Positions 27,201 to 35,498 of a stretch of 64,000 nt of DNA are shown piece after piece. How positions within the stretch are numbered: the first letter of the stretch is position 1; every line of letters begins with the position of its first letter. Both the position numbers and the translations under genes were made by a program. Source of the stretch: Bacillota bacterium (lineage in GTDB: Bacteria > Bacillota > Clostridia > Acetivibrionales > Acetivibrionaceae); NCBI GenBank assembly GCA_023398495.1, contig JAEWSG010000117.1, positions 75,541 through 139,540 on the forward strand, in the 5' to 3' direction. The notes below the pieces were generated by a model, which did not search any database, was not told where the DNA came from, and saw only the letters and a program-made list of their open reading frames with translations.

Positions 27201-28360
27201 TCTGTGTATCCGCTTATAATGCCTCTTGACCAAAGCTCCATTACCGGTATATAATACCACTTATTTATATTTATAAGCTCGTTTCCGGATGTATCCTTGT
27301 CTGTAAAAGGTGTCTTGTAGGTTACTTTATATACTTCTATTCCCGAAACACTGACATTATCTTTTGACGCTATGCACTTAATTTCTATTTTAGGATTTTC
27401 ACCGACAGCTTTTACGGTATACGGTCCACCTTCAATATATTCTCCTACGTCGCCAGAGGCTATTGTATCCACCTTGCCTCCCTGTATATTTACGTCAAAT
27501 ACACGCTTACCCTTACTTTCATTTTCTATTGTATGCAGTATAACTTTGTAAACAGAAACATCCTTAACATCAATAGTCATTTCTAAGTTCTTGCCTCTTA
27601 CTGATGTTCCAAGAACCGTTTTTAATTCATCTGATACCGGTGCTTTTATAATTGATGCAGGTGTTATTGTGACTGGTGAGGTGCCATCTGCCTGACCGTA
27701 TACTTTAAACTCATGTATACTCCACCACTTCTCATCATCACTTCCTTTTTGGACAACCCTTATGTACTGGCCAATCTTCTCTGTAAAATCCACCACAATT
27801 TCAGCACAATAACCTTTTCCGCTAGCAACAGGAGAGCCCCAATCATCCTTTTTTTCTGATACATATACATCATATTCTCTGGCAAAGTCCATATTAGATG
27901 AGCCTGAGTCCATAATAATTCTGCTTATTGTTTTGGGAGATTTCATATCAATTTCTATCCATTGATTCGGAGCCATCTTAGTGCCGCCTGCCCATCTGGT
28001 ATTCAAGTTGCCATCTAACATTATACTCGGATCGTCTGACTTATCAGACCCAAATGCAGTAGCAATCCAACCAGAACGGTTCAACTCTGTAAAAACAGGA
28101 TCTATTTTACCGTTAAAACCCTTTCCTCTTATATTACGTCCTGAATCTGGAATGGCTTTTTTCCAATTCACTTCATCCGAAGAAGCTGGCACATTATCAC
28201 CACCAAGATTAATACGCATAACAGGAGTTATCGTTGATCTAGACTCCCCTCCTTCTGCTTCAGCTGCCAATGACCTTGCATCGTTAATAAAACAGCAGGT
28301 GATAAGCAGTGCAAAACATAAGAACCCAGCACAAAATTTTCTTGCTAATCCTCGTCTCAT
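24239..28360 (-). CDS. Large secreted S-layer-anchored protein with discoidin domain
   Basis: 1373 residues. A signal peptide covers about residues 1-34. An F5/8 type C (discoidin) domain lies at about 98-222 (SIMLDGNLNTRWAGG, WIEIDMKSPKTISRI, YIRVVQKG). A beta-sandwich (about 235-345) follows. Three SLH domains sit at about 350-590 (GIISGYTDGTFRPEDNI, SREEFAMAMVG, GLMQGVEGGKLNPVQFVTRA), which bind pyruvylated cell-wall polymer. The remaining 780 residues include a region resembling gliding-motility/DUF4159-like folds (YDILFQTSHG, FLANGGQLWWENC) and Ig-like repeats. SLH triads are usually at an end, so this internal position is unusual. ATG with GGGAGGAAG upstream; monocistronic. A surface role is inferred; no catalytic motif seen. 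Confidence 0.85.
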   Translation of the reverse strand: MRRGLARKFCAGFLCFALLITCCFINDARSLAAEAEGGESRSTITPVMRINLGGDNVPASSDEVNWKKAIPDSGRNIRGKGFNGKIDPVFTELNRSGWIATAFGSDKSDDPSIMLDGNLNTRWAGGTKMAPNQWIEIDMKSPKTISRIIMDSGSSNMDFAREYDVYVSEKKDDWGSPVASGKGYCAEIVVDFTEKIGQYIRVVQKGSDDEKWWSIHEFKVYGQADGTSPVTITPASIIKAPVSDELKTVLGTSVRGKNLEMTIDVKDVSVYKVILHTIENESKGKRVFDVNIQGGKVDTIASGDVGEYIEGGPYTVKAVGENPKIEIKCIASKDNVSVSGIEVYKVTYKTPFTDKDTSGNELININKWYYIPVMELWSRGIISGYTDGTFRPEDNIIGEHVAYMLYNVMKLSINENDPDFDTSVSISDLKPNFWGYNYIRSYYNYFLKEKMSKKIPGKDGKDKLYSTEEWKENIKVSREEFAMAMVGARRLDYNEGGKVFVYDPDREPELSKLNNYKGKGKEEITDNFRYFVELALEKGLMQGVEGGKLNPVQFVTRAQAAQFIFNALNLTENNFIKPDKDYIPAPRITKQTRPIYVGILILPAAIEGTDREDPNPDFTIMELLDRNINKPMDWDLVNPHPPAFDKSEFEGLLEAPYTNLKKEEFNSISSLEELAKAQTDLEADIHRNGVTGDPKNRNKSKFFKYWEVDIQDESLKSETIAKNYDILFQTSHGSIEYSDYVEDKVWEFLANGGQLWWENCSGLKIKSDIFSDPDERDKTDNPEKLEFKDIRPGSNIKFPQVAQKTDGEVHPLLDSIYTISQTTSTRVSSPGYSDKSSPYYTELSMLGDTEEWANDDNRYLEGIAESDTIVLNLLTYPGTAKEKSLPSCIVREINNLAYRKPNGRIVATSSDLGCAISKNLDRTHGKAVEDYKFCYNLFGWMSKVAVNFDDTDANSWDGTDYFTVKANVINYGARAQIYNLTPTLSKEWEIVPLSKEDRKKYGECPWVVEQDDNGYPSKIKLESNVVAEIDYNLKVTRWTVNAFDFALKADEAGVLNSRDYDEDTFTLIAEKVQKPEIVVGEPTFNCTKPNIGYDFSVNILSPFDTSEGMEVSSLPANYELSIKIEDHEGNDVNIESILDSIYFDKSIAPDDDLDYTWDTTDPNVLKIKVDEVAFENSSQKLKFKITLENLINKNYTVIAEYNTFDPVTLAKRSDSDPSDEQLPLGKVYEGIELSYKLVKINDNKTRTIDVFFEIPQYTDEENGGRSYIEIYENKMAKTVKKGDPYKGSVIKFDILAEEASLVSDKNLIGLDSDVVKIPMIIEEHKSENGKIKVKLTINAPFYGDINVRVTTRSKVLDDAISSDDIVIYGVDIQ

Positions 28361-28774
28361 ATTCTCTTCCTCCCCAAATAAATCTTTTTTTATCTGAATA
28401 TTATTAAAGCCTACTATATTTTACTTATATCTTTTTTATTTCGTGCCATAATCGGGAATATATTATTTTTAAGAGATTTGCTACGTATTTTGGAATAAAT
28501 CTTGAAATGAATATTGCTGAAACGAATGTTATTATGCAATTAACGTAGAACAAACTAAGATACAAGCATATTATAACATATATTTCTATATCTATCCAGT
28601 CCTATATTAGATTTTTAGATTATATAAATCGCGAAATTCTCGCATTTTGAAAAATTATCAAATCAAGTTTTTTTCGTTATCTGGAGTAGGAACTTACATT
28701 TTAGATCACCTTACTATATAATTCGTAACACATATTACTTTTATGGGGTATGTATTCAAGCTTTTCTAAACACA
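28361..28774. other. Intergenic region upstream of the SLH protein, with a reversed R1 fragment
   Basis: AT-rich. About 28660-28712 is the left half of an R1 element in reverse (GTTTTTTTCGTTATCT, then GGAGTAGGAACTTA). It continues into GATAATTTTTCAAAATGCG and an R4-like CGCGATTTATATA end. No ORF or promoter could be supported. Confidence 0.5.
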
Positions 28775-28806
28775 TAAAAAGAGCACCCTTGATGGATGCC
28801 CTTTAA
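28775..28806 (-). terminator. Terminator of glyA
   Basis: Minus strand AAAGGGCATCC / GGGTGCTCTTT with one G-U pair, followed by T5. Confidence 0.75.
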
Positions 28807-28819
28807 AGCCTTCGGTTAT

Positions 28820-30058
28820 TTATCTGTACAAAGGATATTTATCACACAATACTTTTACCCTGTCAATAATTGTTTGCTTGGAGTTTTCAAAATCAGTTAT
28901 TGTAAGATTTATAAGGTCTGCAATTTCCAACATGTCATTTTCCTTCATACCTCTTGCCGTAACAGCCGGTGTTCCTATTCTGACACCGCTTGTAATGAAA
29001 GGACTTTGAGTATCAAAAGGAATACCGTTCTTGTTTACTGTGATATTAACTTCATCAAGCATAAATTGTGCTTCCTTCCCAGTAACACCTTTGTTTCTCA
29101 AATCCAGAAGCATCAGATGGTTGTCCGTACCTCCGGAAACAATATTTAAGCCCTTTTCAACCATAGCATTTGCCAACACGCTGGCATTCTTAATTATCTG
29201 GGTTTGATATTCCTTAAACTCATCCGTCATAACTTCTTTAAAGCTAACAGCCTTTGCCGCAATCACATGCATAAGAGGACCACCTTGAATGCCCGGAAAT
29301 ACAGCTTTATCAACAGCTTTCGCAAACTCATTGCTACACATGATCATACCGCCTCTAGGACCTCTTAAAGTCTTATGAGTTGTAGTAGTGACAAAATGAG
29401 CATAAGGTACGGGACTTGGATGTAAGCCTGCCGCAACAAGTCCGGCTATATGTGCTATATCCACCATCAGGTATGCTCCAACTTCATCAGCAATCTCCCT
29501 GAACGCCTTAAAGTCCAAGGTTCTAGGATATGCACTCGCTCCTGCAATAATCATTTTAGGCTTACACTCGTTAGCGATTTTTCTAACTTCTTCATAATCA
29601 ATTCTAAAGGTGTCCTTGTTTACACCATAGGATACAATATTAAAATACTTTCCGGACATATTGACAGGGCTTCCATGACTTAAATGTCCTCCATGTGCAA
29701 GATCCATACCAAGTACTGTATCCCCCGGATTTAACACTGCAAAGAAAACAGCCATATTAGCCTGAGCACCTGAATGAGGTTGAACATTTACATGTTCAAC
29801 ACCAAAAATTTTCTTAGCTCTTTCGATAGCAAGATTTTCAACAACATCTACGAATTCGCATCCTCCATAATATCTCTTCCCCGGATATCCTTCGGCATAC
29901 TTATTTGTCAAGGGAGTTCCCATAGCTTCAATAACTGCATCACTAACAAAGTTTTCTGATGCAATCAACTCAATTTTGTTTCCCTGACGATAAATTTCAT
30001 CCTTTATGGCACTTGCAACCTCGGGATCAAATTTATGCACTTTCTCTAAACTATACAT
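28820..30058 (-). CDS. glyA: Serine hydroxymethyltransferase
   Basis: 412 residues. A PLP enzyme converting serine and tetrahydrofolate to glycine and 5,10-methylene-THF. It has NKYAEGYPGKRYYGG near the N-terminus, the PLP-lysine motif VTTTTHKTLRGPRGG around residue 226, and HFVTTTT. ATG with AGGAGG upstream. I checked the leader for a glycine riboswitch and saw none; only an R4 fragment is there. Monocistronic with its own terminator. Confidence 0.97.
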   Translation of the reverse strand: MYSLEKVHKFDPEVASAIKDEIYRQGNKIELIASENFVSDAVIEAMGTPLTNKYAEGYPGKRYYGGCEFVDVVENLAIERAKKIFGVEHVNVQPHSGAQANMAVFFAVLNPGDTVLGMDLAHGGHLSHGSPVNMSGKYFNIVSYGVNKDTFRIDYEEVRKIANECKPKMIIAGASAYPRTLDFKAFREIADEVGAYLMVDIAHIAGLVAAGLHPSPVPYAHFVTTTTHKTLRGPRGGMIMCSNEFAKAVDKAVFPGIQGGPLMHVIAAKAVSFKEVMTDEFKEYQTQIIKNASVLANAMVEKGLNIVSGGTDNHLMLLDLRNKGVTGKEAQFMLDEVNITVNKNGIPFDTQSPFITSGVRIGTPAVTARGMKENDMLEIADLINLTITDFENSKQTIIDRVKVLCDKYPLYR

Positions 30059-30100
30059 GAAAAAACCTCCTATTATATTAAAGCAATTAATGTTTATCTG

Positions 30101-30162
30101 TATAAATTGTAAAAATGATTTTGCAAGGACAAATTAAAGCACGATTTCTTTATCGCATTCAA
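30101..30162. repeat. R4 fragment in the glyA leader (reverse)
   Basis: AAATTGTAAAAATGATTTTG ... AAAGCACGATTTCTTTATCGCATTCAATT, a shortened and diverged R4 copy in reverse. Confidence 0.5.
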
Positions 30163-30200
30163 TTTAAGTCCAACATTAGGATTATAATAATAAATAAAAC

Positions 30201-31652
30201 TTATGTCAATGAGCATTTGTCTTGTGCATCGCCATCTGACAGCTCAACACAATCAGTATCAACAATATTCTCTTCACTATTTGCTTCTGCAGTAATTTTA
30301 TCTTCGACTTCATTTTTTAAACCATTTTTAAGCAGTCCAAGCAAGACAAAAAATATTGGCATAACACTAATAGCACCAAAATTGAAAGCCGCTTGCATAA
30401 GGTAAGCAGACAAACCCAGAAAAACCGCAAGCATCTCAGGTTTCATATCGCCTTTTTTCCTTAACCACGGTATAAAAATTGAAAGTATAAACCACAGATA
30501 AAATATAAGTGCCGGAATGCCCATCGTTGCAGCATATTCCAAATATTCACTATGAACCTTGTCAAAATACCCAACACCTTTTAAATCAGGGTGCTGCTCG
30601 TAATCTTCTTGTTCTAAAATCGTAACGAAAGCAAAACAGTCAGGACCCACCCCTACGATAGGATTTTTTGAGATCTCCTGTAGTGCCCTTCCATATATAT
30701 AGAACCTTGAACTTCCTAACTGTCCAACATCTCCGCTACCTGCCTTTTCAAACTGACTTTTCATTGAATAGTAGCGACCGATTATTTGTCCACTTCCTGT
30801 AAAATCCAGAACTAATAAGACAATAACAAAAGTAACAGCAACTATTGCTAATTTCTTTACGTACTTTTTAATATCCTTTCTGAAAAACCAGATACTAAAT
30901 ACCATAGCACCTATAGTTCCCATCCATGCAACACGAGTTAGGGAAACTAACAGTCCTATAAAAGAAAAAACTGATGCTGCATAGTAAAATACATTTTTAC
31001 GAGTACCTTTATTTCTTAAAAACATTATAAATGCAATGATGGTAGGAAATGCAAAAAAAGTACCTGCAGTATTTCTATTACCTAGTGTACTTCGTGAAAT
31101 ATCCGGAACTATTTGGGCATCGTAGAAATATTTCAAAACTGGATTTAACGGTTCATACCCATAATAATTTAATACGGAATGAATGGAACATATAAAAACA
31201 GGAATAAATAAAGCAACAATAATTTTATTCAGATATTTTGGTTTTACCATATTAGCCGTAAATGTAAAAACAACACCATAACAAAAATATGCCAAAAGAC
31301 CTTGCCATCTCATTGGATAACCTGTAAAAGCAATTGCAGGATCCTGTGCAAAAAAAAGCGAAATTAATATCCATAAATTAAAAAGCACAAGCGGCAAACT
31401 TAGCTTTATGTGTTGCTTTCTTGCTAAAGCCTTAAAACCCATTATTGTAATCATAAACATTGATATAACAAGCAAAAACACCAGCTTATAATATCCGGTA
31501 AGGTCCAGGAAATACCATGTGTTTACAGGAGTGTTTATCACCTTTGGAATTATAATTAGAGGCAATACGGCAACTACCATAATTAACAAGATATAAGAAA
31601 TGGAATCAATCTGCTGTTCTTCAGTTTTGGAAAATTCTATTTGTTTTGTCAA
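30201..31652 (-). CDS. O-antigen ligase / polymerase family membrane protein
   Basis: 483 residues with 11-12 predicted membrane helices. A Wzy_C-type loop has GRALQEISKNPIVGVGPDCF and a conserved HSEYLEYAATMGIPALIFYL. The family joins or polymerises surface glycans, using undecaprenyl-linked donors outside the membrane. In a Gram-positive it may act on a cell-wall or S-layer glycan. The start is weak: TTG at 31652 has no good ribosome site, whereas GAGGGGG at about 31679-31685 is ideally placed for an in-frame ATT at 31670. It follows the AIR-synthase-like gene by 46 bp. Confidence 0.82.
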   Translation of the reverse strand: MTKQIEFSKTEEQQIDSISYILLIMVVAVLPLIIIPKVINTPVNTWYFLDLTGYYKLVFLLVISMFMITIMGFKALARKQHIKLSLPLVLFNLWILISLFFAQDPAIAFTGYPMRWQGLLAYFCYGVVFTFTANMVKPKYLNKIIVALFIPVFICSIHSVLNYYGYEPLNPVLKYFYDAQIVPDISRSTLGNRNTAGTFFAFPTIIAFIMFLRNKGTRKNVFYYAASVFSFIGLLVSLTRVAWMGTIGAMVFSIWFFRKDIKKYVKKLAIVAVTFVIVLLVLDFTGSGQIIGRYYSMKSQFEKAGSGDVGQLGSSRFYIYGRALQEISKNPIVGVGPDCFAFVTILEQEDYEQHPDLKGVGYFDKVHSEYLEYAATMGIPALIFYLWFILSIFIPWLRKKGDMKPEMLAVFLGLSAYLMQAAFNFGAISVMPIFFVLLGLLKNGLKNEVEDKITAEANSEENIVDTDCVELSDGDAQDKCSLT

Positions 31653-31698
31653 TTTCTCTAAAATCTTAATAGTAAAACCCCCTCTTGTTTAATTATTT

Positions 31699-32682
31699 CT
31701 ATCCAACCACTTTATACAACTCATCTGATAAAGGCTCAGTTATAGCAATATGTCCAGCTTCCGACACCAGTATTTTTTCTGAGGTATCGGTTATCTGTCC
31801 GATTATAGTAGCCTTTACTCCTTCACTTTCCAATTGTCTTACCACTTCTCTTCCATTCTTACAGGTAATAATCATACAACCGCTTGAAATAAGTTTTAAG
31901 GGATCAATATTATAGATTCTACAAAGCTTAAGAGTTTCCTCCTTGACAGGTATCCGGTTACTGTAAACCAATGCCCCTTTTCCGGATGCTTCTGTCACTT
32001 CCCAAATTGCACCAAGAACTCCTCCTTCCGTTATATCATGCATTGAATTTACCCCAAATCTTCCCGCTATGATTCCTTCCTTTACAACACTAATATTTTT
32101 TAATAAAGCTTTCGAGCTTTCAAGAACATCTTTTTCTACTTTATTACAGAGTTCTTCCTCTTTATCATGTGCAATAATTGCAGTTCCTTCAATACCGGCA
32201 TATTTGGTAATAATGATATCATCACCTGCTTGAGCACCTGATGTTGTTACCAACTTGTCCTTTAATACATTCCCCACAGCAGTAGTAATTATTACAAAAC
32301 GGTTGACAGCACTGGTAACCTCGGTGTGTCCTCCAATTATATCTACATTCAGAGAATTAGCAGTATCACATATCTGAGTCATTATCAACTCAAGTTCCTT
32401 TTCTGTCGCCCTGGGGGGCACAAGAATAGTAACAAGCAATCCTAGAGGCTCTGCACCACATGATGCAACATCATTACATGAAATATGTACAGCTAAACGT
32501 CCCACTTCGTTTATTGCACCAGTTATCGGGTCTGATGACAACACACACACATTATCCCCAAAATCAACTGCACAACAATCTTCACCCACTTTAGGCCTTA
32601 CAAGTATTTCTTTTCTGTTGCCCTTTATTTTATCAAGAATAACCTCTTTTAAAACAGTATTCGGAATTTTTCCTATTTCCAT
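31699..32682 (-). CDS. AIR synthase-related (PurM/HypE-like) protein
   Basis: 327 residues. An N-terminal PurM-type ATP-binding domain (RPKVGEDCCAVDFG, SSDPITGA, AVHISCNDVASCGAEPLG, GGHTEVT) is followed by the C-terminal AIRS_C domain (DITEGGVLGAIWEVTEASGKG). The family includes HypE, PurM, ThiL and SelD. This short lone form lacks hyp or pur neighbours, so the reaction is unknown; it probably phosphorylates or dehydrates a small substrate with ATP. ATG start; it precedes the O-antigen-ligase-like gene. Confidence 0.85.
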   Translation of the reverse strand: MEIGKIPNTVLKEVILDKIKGNRKEILVRPKVGEDCCAVDFGDNVCVLSSDPITGAINEVGRLAVHISCNDVASCGAEPLGLLVTILVPPRATEKELELIMTQICDTANSLNVDIIGGHTEVTSAVNRFVIITTAVGNVLKDKLVTTSGAQAGDDIIITKYAGIEGTAIIAHDKEEELCNKVEKDVLESSKALLKNISVVKEGIIAGRFGVNSMHDITEGGVLGAIWEVTEASGKGALVYSNRIPVKEETLKLCRIYNIDPLKLISSGCMIITCKNGREVVRQLESEGVKATIIGQITDTSEKILVSEAGHIAITEPLSDELYKVVG

Positions 32683-32734
32683 ATTGCCTCCACACTGATT
32701 TAATAAAACTGTCCAATAACAAAATCATATTTTA

Positions 32735-32850
32735 TAATAACATATCGCAGCGGAAGCTGCAATCAAAGTAGTAGGTTCCTCTGCGATTAACAGATGAACT
32801 ATATCTTCCAAAAAATTTGTTAAAAAACAACAAACTTTTTAAGAAGAATA
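32735..32850. repeat. R6 repeat
   Basis: ATATCGCAGCGGAAGCTGCAATCAAAG and later CAACAAACTTTTTAAGAAGAATAG, the same two blocks as at 12505-12612. Confidence 0.5.
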
Positions 32851-32853
32851 GTA

Positions 32854-32881
32854 TAAAAAATAGCTCATATTAAGAGCTAAT
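32854..32881 (-). terminator. Terminator of the vanW-DUF2225 operon
   Basis: Minus strand TTAGCTC TTAATAT GAGCTA followed by T6. Confidence 0.75.
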
Positions 32882-32907
32882 TTTATTCTTTTTCAAGAAA
32901 CAAATTT

Positions 32908-33594
32908 TTAAATAGCCTTTTTATTCTTTTCCCTCTGTTGCCTTACCAAATGATACTGTTCTCTTGCCATCTCAATAAGGACCTTGTTTGCTTTTGCAGC
33001 AGGTGAGCTCATGAGCTTATTAAACCATATAGTTGCACTCTCAAGATCACCAATTCTTCTGTTTAGCTCTGCCATTAAATACATGCATGTAGACTCATCA
33101 AGCTTATTTATAGGAAAGGTTTCCTTATCATATGCTTCATTATAAAATCTCAAGGCATGTTTTAAAAACTCATTTTCTTTTTCATCACTATTTAATCTAT
33201 AAAGCCAGGCAATTCTAATGCAAACCTTTGCCAGGTCACTGGCTTTTGCATTAATCATCTGAAGATTGTACAGTGCCAGCTTAAAGGTCTCCATTGCACT
33301 TTCGACATTTCTCTCCCCACAAAACTTTCTGCTTTTCCAATAGGGCGAAATGTTTTTCATGACTTTCTTAGCTTCCTCGTCGGAAAGTTCTTCAAACCTT
33401 TCTCCCTGAGCTGCATATCCGCAATATTCACACACCCACACATCATATAGAATCGGGTTTATACCCTCGTAATATATGCAAAAATCCGTATCTTTTGATT
33501 TTATGGTACAAGCTTTAGACCTGACTTTTGTCACTTCAATTTTCATTTTGCATACGGGACAGAAAATTTCTTTACTATATAAGGAATCGCTCAT
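32908..33594 (-). CDS. DUF2225 zinc-ribbon / TPR-like protein
   Basis: 228 residues. The N-terminal zinc ribbon has CPVC near residue 12 and CEYCGYAA near residue 55, the DUF2225 pattern. The C-terminal two thirds is all-helical with TPR-like units (AMETFKLALYNLQMI..., FLKHALRFYNEAYD). Function in the family is unknown. ATG with GAGGGG upstream; 48 bp after vanW and before a terminator, so it forms a two-gene operon. Confidence 0.85.
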   Translation of the reverse strand: MSDSLYSKEIFCPVCKMKIEVTKVRSKACTIKSKDTDFCIYYEGINPILYDVWVCEYCGYAAQGERFEELSDEEAKKVMKNISPYWKSRKFCGERNVESAMETFKLALYNLQMINAKASDLAKVCIRIAWLYRLNSDEKENEFLKHALRFYNEAYDKETFPINKLDESTCMYLMAELNRRIGDLESATIWFNKLMSSPAAKANKVLIEMAREQYHLVRQQREKNKKAI

Positions 33595-33642
33595 TAAAAC
33601 CCCTCATTTCCCACAAAATTCTGTGCCTTTGCTTATAACTGC

Positions 33643-35031
33643 TTAGATTGCAGCTTCCATGGTGATTTGTCTATAGTAATTAGGACTAACCCTTATCACT
33701 CCTCTTACAGCCTGATAAACATCTTCTGAAACTTTTTCACGTTCAATCAGCTTGTTATTCCCATCATAGGTTTCACGATACACAACTACCCTGCGACCTG
33801 TTACAGCATTCTTATCTACTACAACCTGACCATCTGGAACAGTCGGGTCTACTAAAACTATATCTTTTCCGGGTGAAATTTCTTTGACTACTACCGACTT
33901 AAGTCTGACACTTTGCAATTCCTCTTCCTTTTTCCCAACGATTTTTATAACAATTGAATTTCCGGACGCTTGAGCACTTATGAGTACAGGGTATTCTTTA
34001 TTGTTTCTGAACTTAAAGTCTATATACCCTTCCGATATAGTTGCGTCCTGACCTGGTTGCACATAACCTAAAGGCATGGAGTGGGGTCTCCTCTCCACAA
34101 CTTCAAGCTTAGTCTTCAATACAGCAACATAAAGAGTTGTTGTCACCTGACATACACCACCGCCAACTCCTTCTAAATAATTTCCTTTTATAATAACAGG
34201 TGCATTTCTGTACCCATTACTGATACTTCTTGTTCCTAATGCTTTATCCATTGAAAACTCATCACCAGGCAACAGAAGTGTATTGTTTATCCTGTCACAT
34301 GCCAGCCTTATATTATAGCTTCTATCTGTTTTTTGTGTATTAAAAGATGTAGAAAAGGAAGATATAACCTTATCTATTACGGAAAGCTGATGGTATTGAA
34401 TTCTTGGCAGTATATCATCTACCTTTAATTCAATTGGAGAAAAATTTCTCTCCATTAGTATATTTTCTATCATATCCAAGTTTTTGTCAACGTCGAAACT
34501 TTTCCCTATTACTTCCTTATTGAGGTTTACTTTACCGTTTTTAAATATAGCAGAAGCATTTGCTTCTTTTTGGTCAATTTCATTTTTTATGCCTTCTAAT
34601 ATATTTCTTAGCTTTTTTACATTAAATTTATTGGCAATATGTATATTTACATTATCCCCTCTGACTTTGTAAATAGCCATAAGACGACTGAAAATGTTTC
34701 CTTCACGTCCAATTCTATAAGCCATCTCAATAGCACCATCTGTTAAGAAACTATAGGATATATCATTTAAGTCAACTATCCATTCTTTATTTTCATGCCT
34801 TAGTACTATATTGTTTCCATTAACAGTCCTGTTGAGTTCTTCCTGAAGCATCTGTTTCGCCTTTGCTTTATTTATTCCTGCTACATTAATATTTTCAATT
34901 CTTACACCTTTATAAAACGTCTTCTGATTCAGAACCCATGCGGAAAAAAGTATAATTACCATATTGATTAACAATATAGTGCTGATTATTAATATTATAG
35001 TTTTCTTTTTGAATGCCAAATTCTGTAACAT
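33643..35031 (-). CDS. VanW family protein
   Basis: 462 residues. An N-terminal membrane anchor (about 12-32) is followed by peptidoglycan-binding-4-like repeats (about 45-215). The VanW domain (about 230-360) has LPGDEFSMDKALG, GGGVCQVTTTLYVAVLKTKLEVVERRPHS and ATISEGYIDFKFRN, and a C-terminal G5-like segment follows. VanW proteins are surface proteins of unclear function, named for a gene in vancomycin-resistance clusters. This one has no resistance genes nearby, so it is a housekeeping envelope protein. First gene of the operon with DUF2225. Confidence 0.88.
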   Translation of the reverse strand: MLQNLAFKKKTIILIISTILLINMVIILFSAWVLNQKTFYKGVRIENINVAGINKAKAKQMLQEELNRTVNGNNIVLRHENKEWIVDLNDISYSFLTDGAIEMAYRIGREGNIFSRLMAIYKVRGDNVNIHIANKFNVKKLRNILEGIKNEIDQKEANASAIFKNGKVNLNKEVIGKSFDVDKNLDMIENILMERNFSPIELKVDDILPRIQYHQLSVIDKVISSFSTSFNTQKTDRSYNIRLACDRINNTLLLPGDEFSMDKALGTRSISNGYRNAPVIIKGNYLEGVGGGVCQVTTTLYVAVLKTKLEVVERRPHSMPLGYVQPGQDATISEGYIDFKFRNNKEYPVLISAQASGNSIVIKIVGKKEEELQSVRLKSVVVKEISPGKDIVLVDPTVPDGQVVVDKNAVTGRRVVVYRETYDGNNKLIEREKVSEDVYQAVRGVIRVSPNYYRQITMEAAI

Positions 35032-35073
35032 ATGAATACCTTCTATTTAGAATAATGTATGGATATCAAATAT

Positions 35074-35187
35074 TAGTGCTTTTGAACATAATTCATTTCT
35101 AGAAATGAATTCTACAAAATGCACATCCTATGTTTTTTGCTGATTACCAAAATTAAATTCTAGAATTTTATTTTGTTAATCAGCATT
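35074..35187. repeat. R2 two-hairpin repeat, copy b
   Basis: A full element: TAGTGCTTTTGAACAT, palindrome ATTCATTTCTAGAAATGAAT, AAAATGCACATCC, a short spacer, then GCTGATTACCAAAATTAAAT paired with the ATTTTATTTTGTTAATCAGC arm. It starts a chain of repeats filling most of the vanW-thiI gap. Confidence 0.8.
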
Positions 35188-35290
35188 ATAGATAACGTAC
35201 ACTAAAGTTAAATTTATATAGCACCCAAACGTTATCTAATTTAGATGAAAAACATCCTTTAATTTTAACTTTAGAGTTTTTCATCTATAG
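35188..35290. repeat. R5 two-hairpin repeat, copy b
   Basis: It directly abuts R2b. AGATAACG ... CGTTATCT, then AGATGAAAAAC ... GTTTTTCATCT. Highly similar to the copy at 8094. Confidence 0.75.
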
Positions 35291-35415
35291 TATTCTCAAA
35301 AATCCTGTTAAAAAAACAAAACCCATGACTTTTTTACTCTTAAAGATATCCACATATTATATAAATACTGCACTACATACCCATTATATTACACTTATCC
35401 AACATTTTAATTATG

Positions 35416-35497
35416 GTACGCCTAAAATATAAGTTACTATTCTGGATAACGAAAAAACTTGATCTGTCGTTGTAAAATCATTTTCACGATTTATATA
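35416..35497. repeat. Composite of R1 left half and R4 right end
   Basis: 35416-35466 matches the left half of R1 (AAATATAAGTTACTATTCTG, GGATAACGAAAAAACTTGAT). 35468-35497 is an R4 3' end (AAATCATTTTCACGATTTATAT) that stops next to the thiI stop codon. Confidence 0.65.
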
Positions 35498-35498
35498 G

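Noticed and set aside
30059..30200. Glycine or other riboswitch upstream of glyA
   Set aside because: Only an R4 fragment and AT-rich sequence; no paired aptamer elements.
33643..35031. VanW gene as part of a vancomycin-resistance cluster
   Set aside because: No vanHAX or vanRS genes nearby; VanW-domain proteins are common housekeeping proteins in Clostridia.
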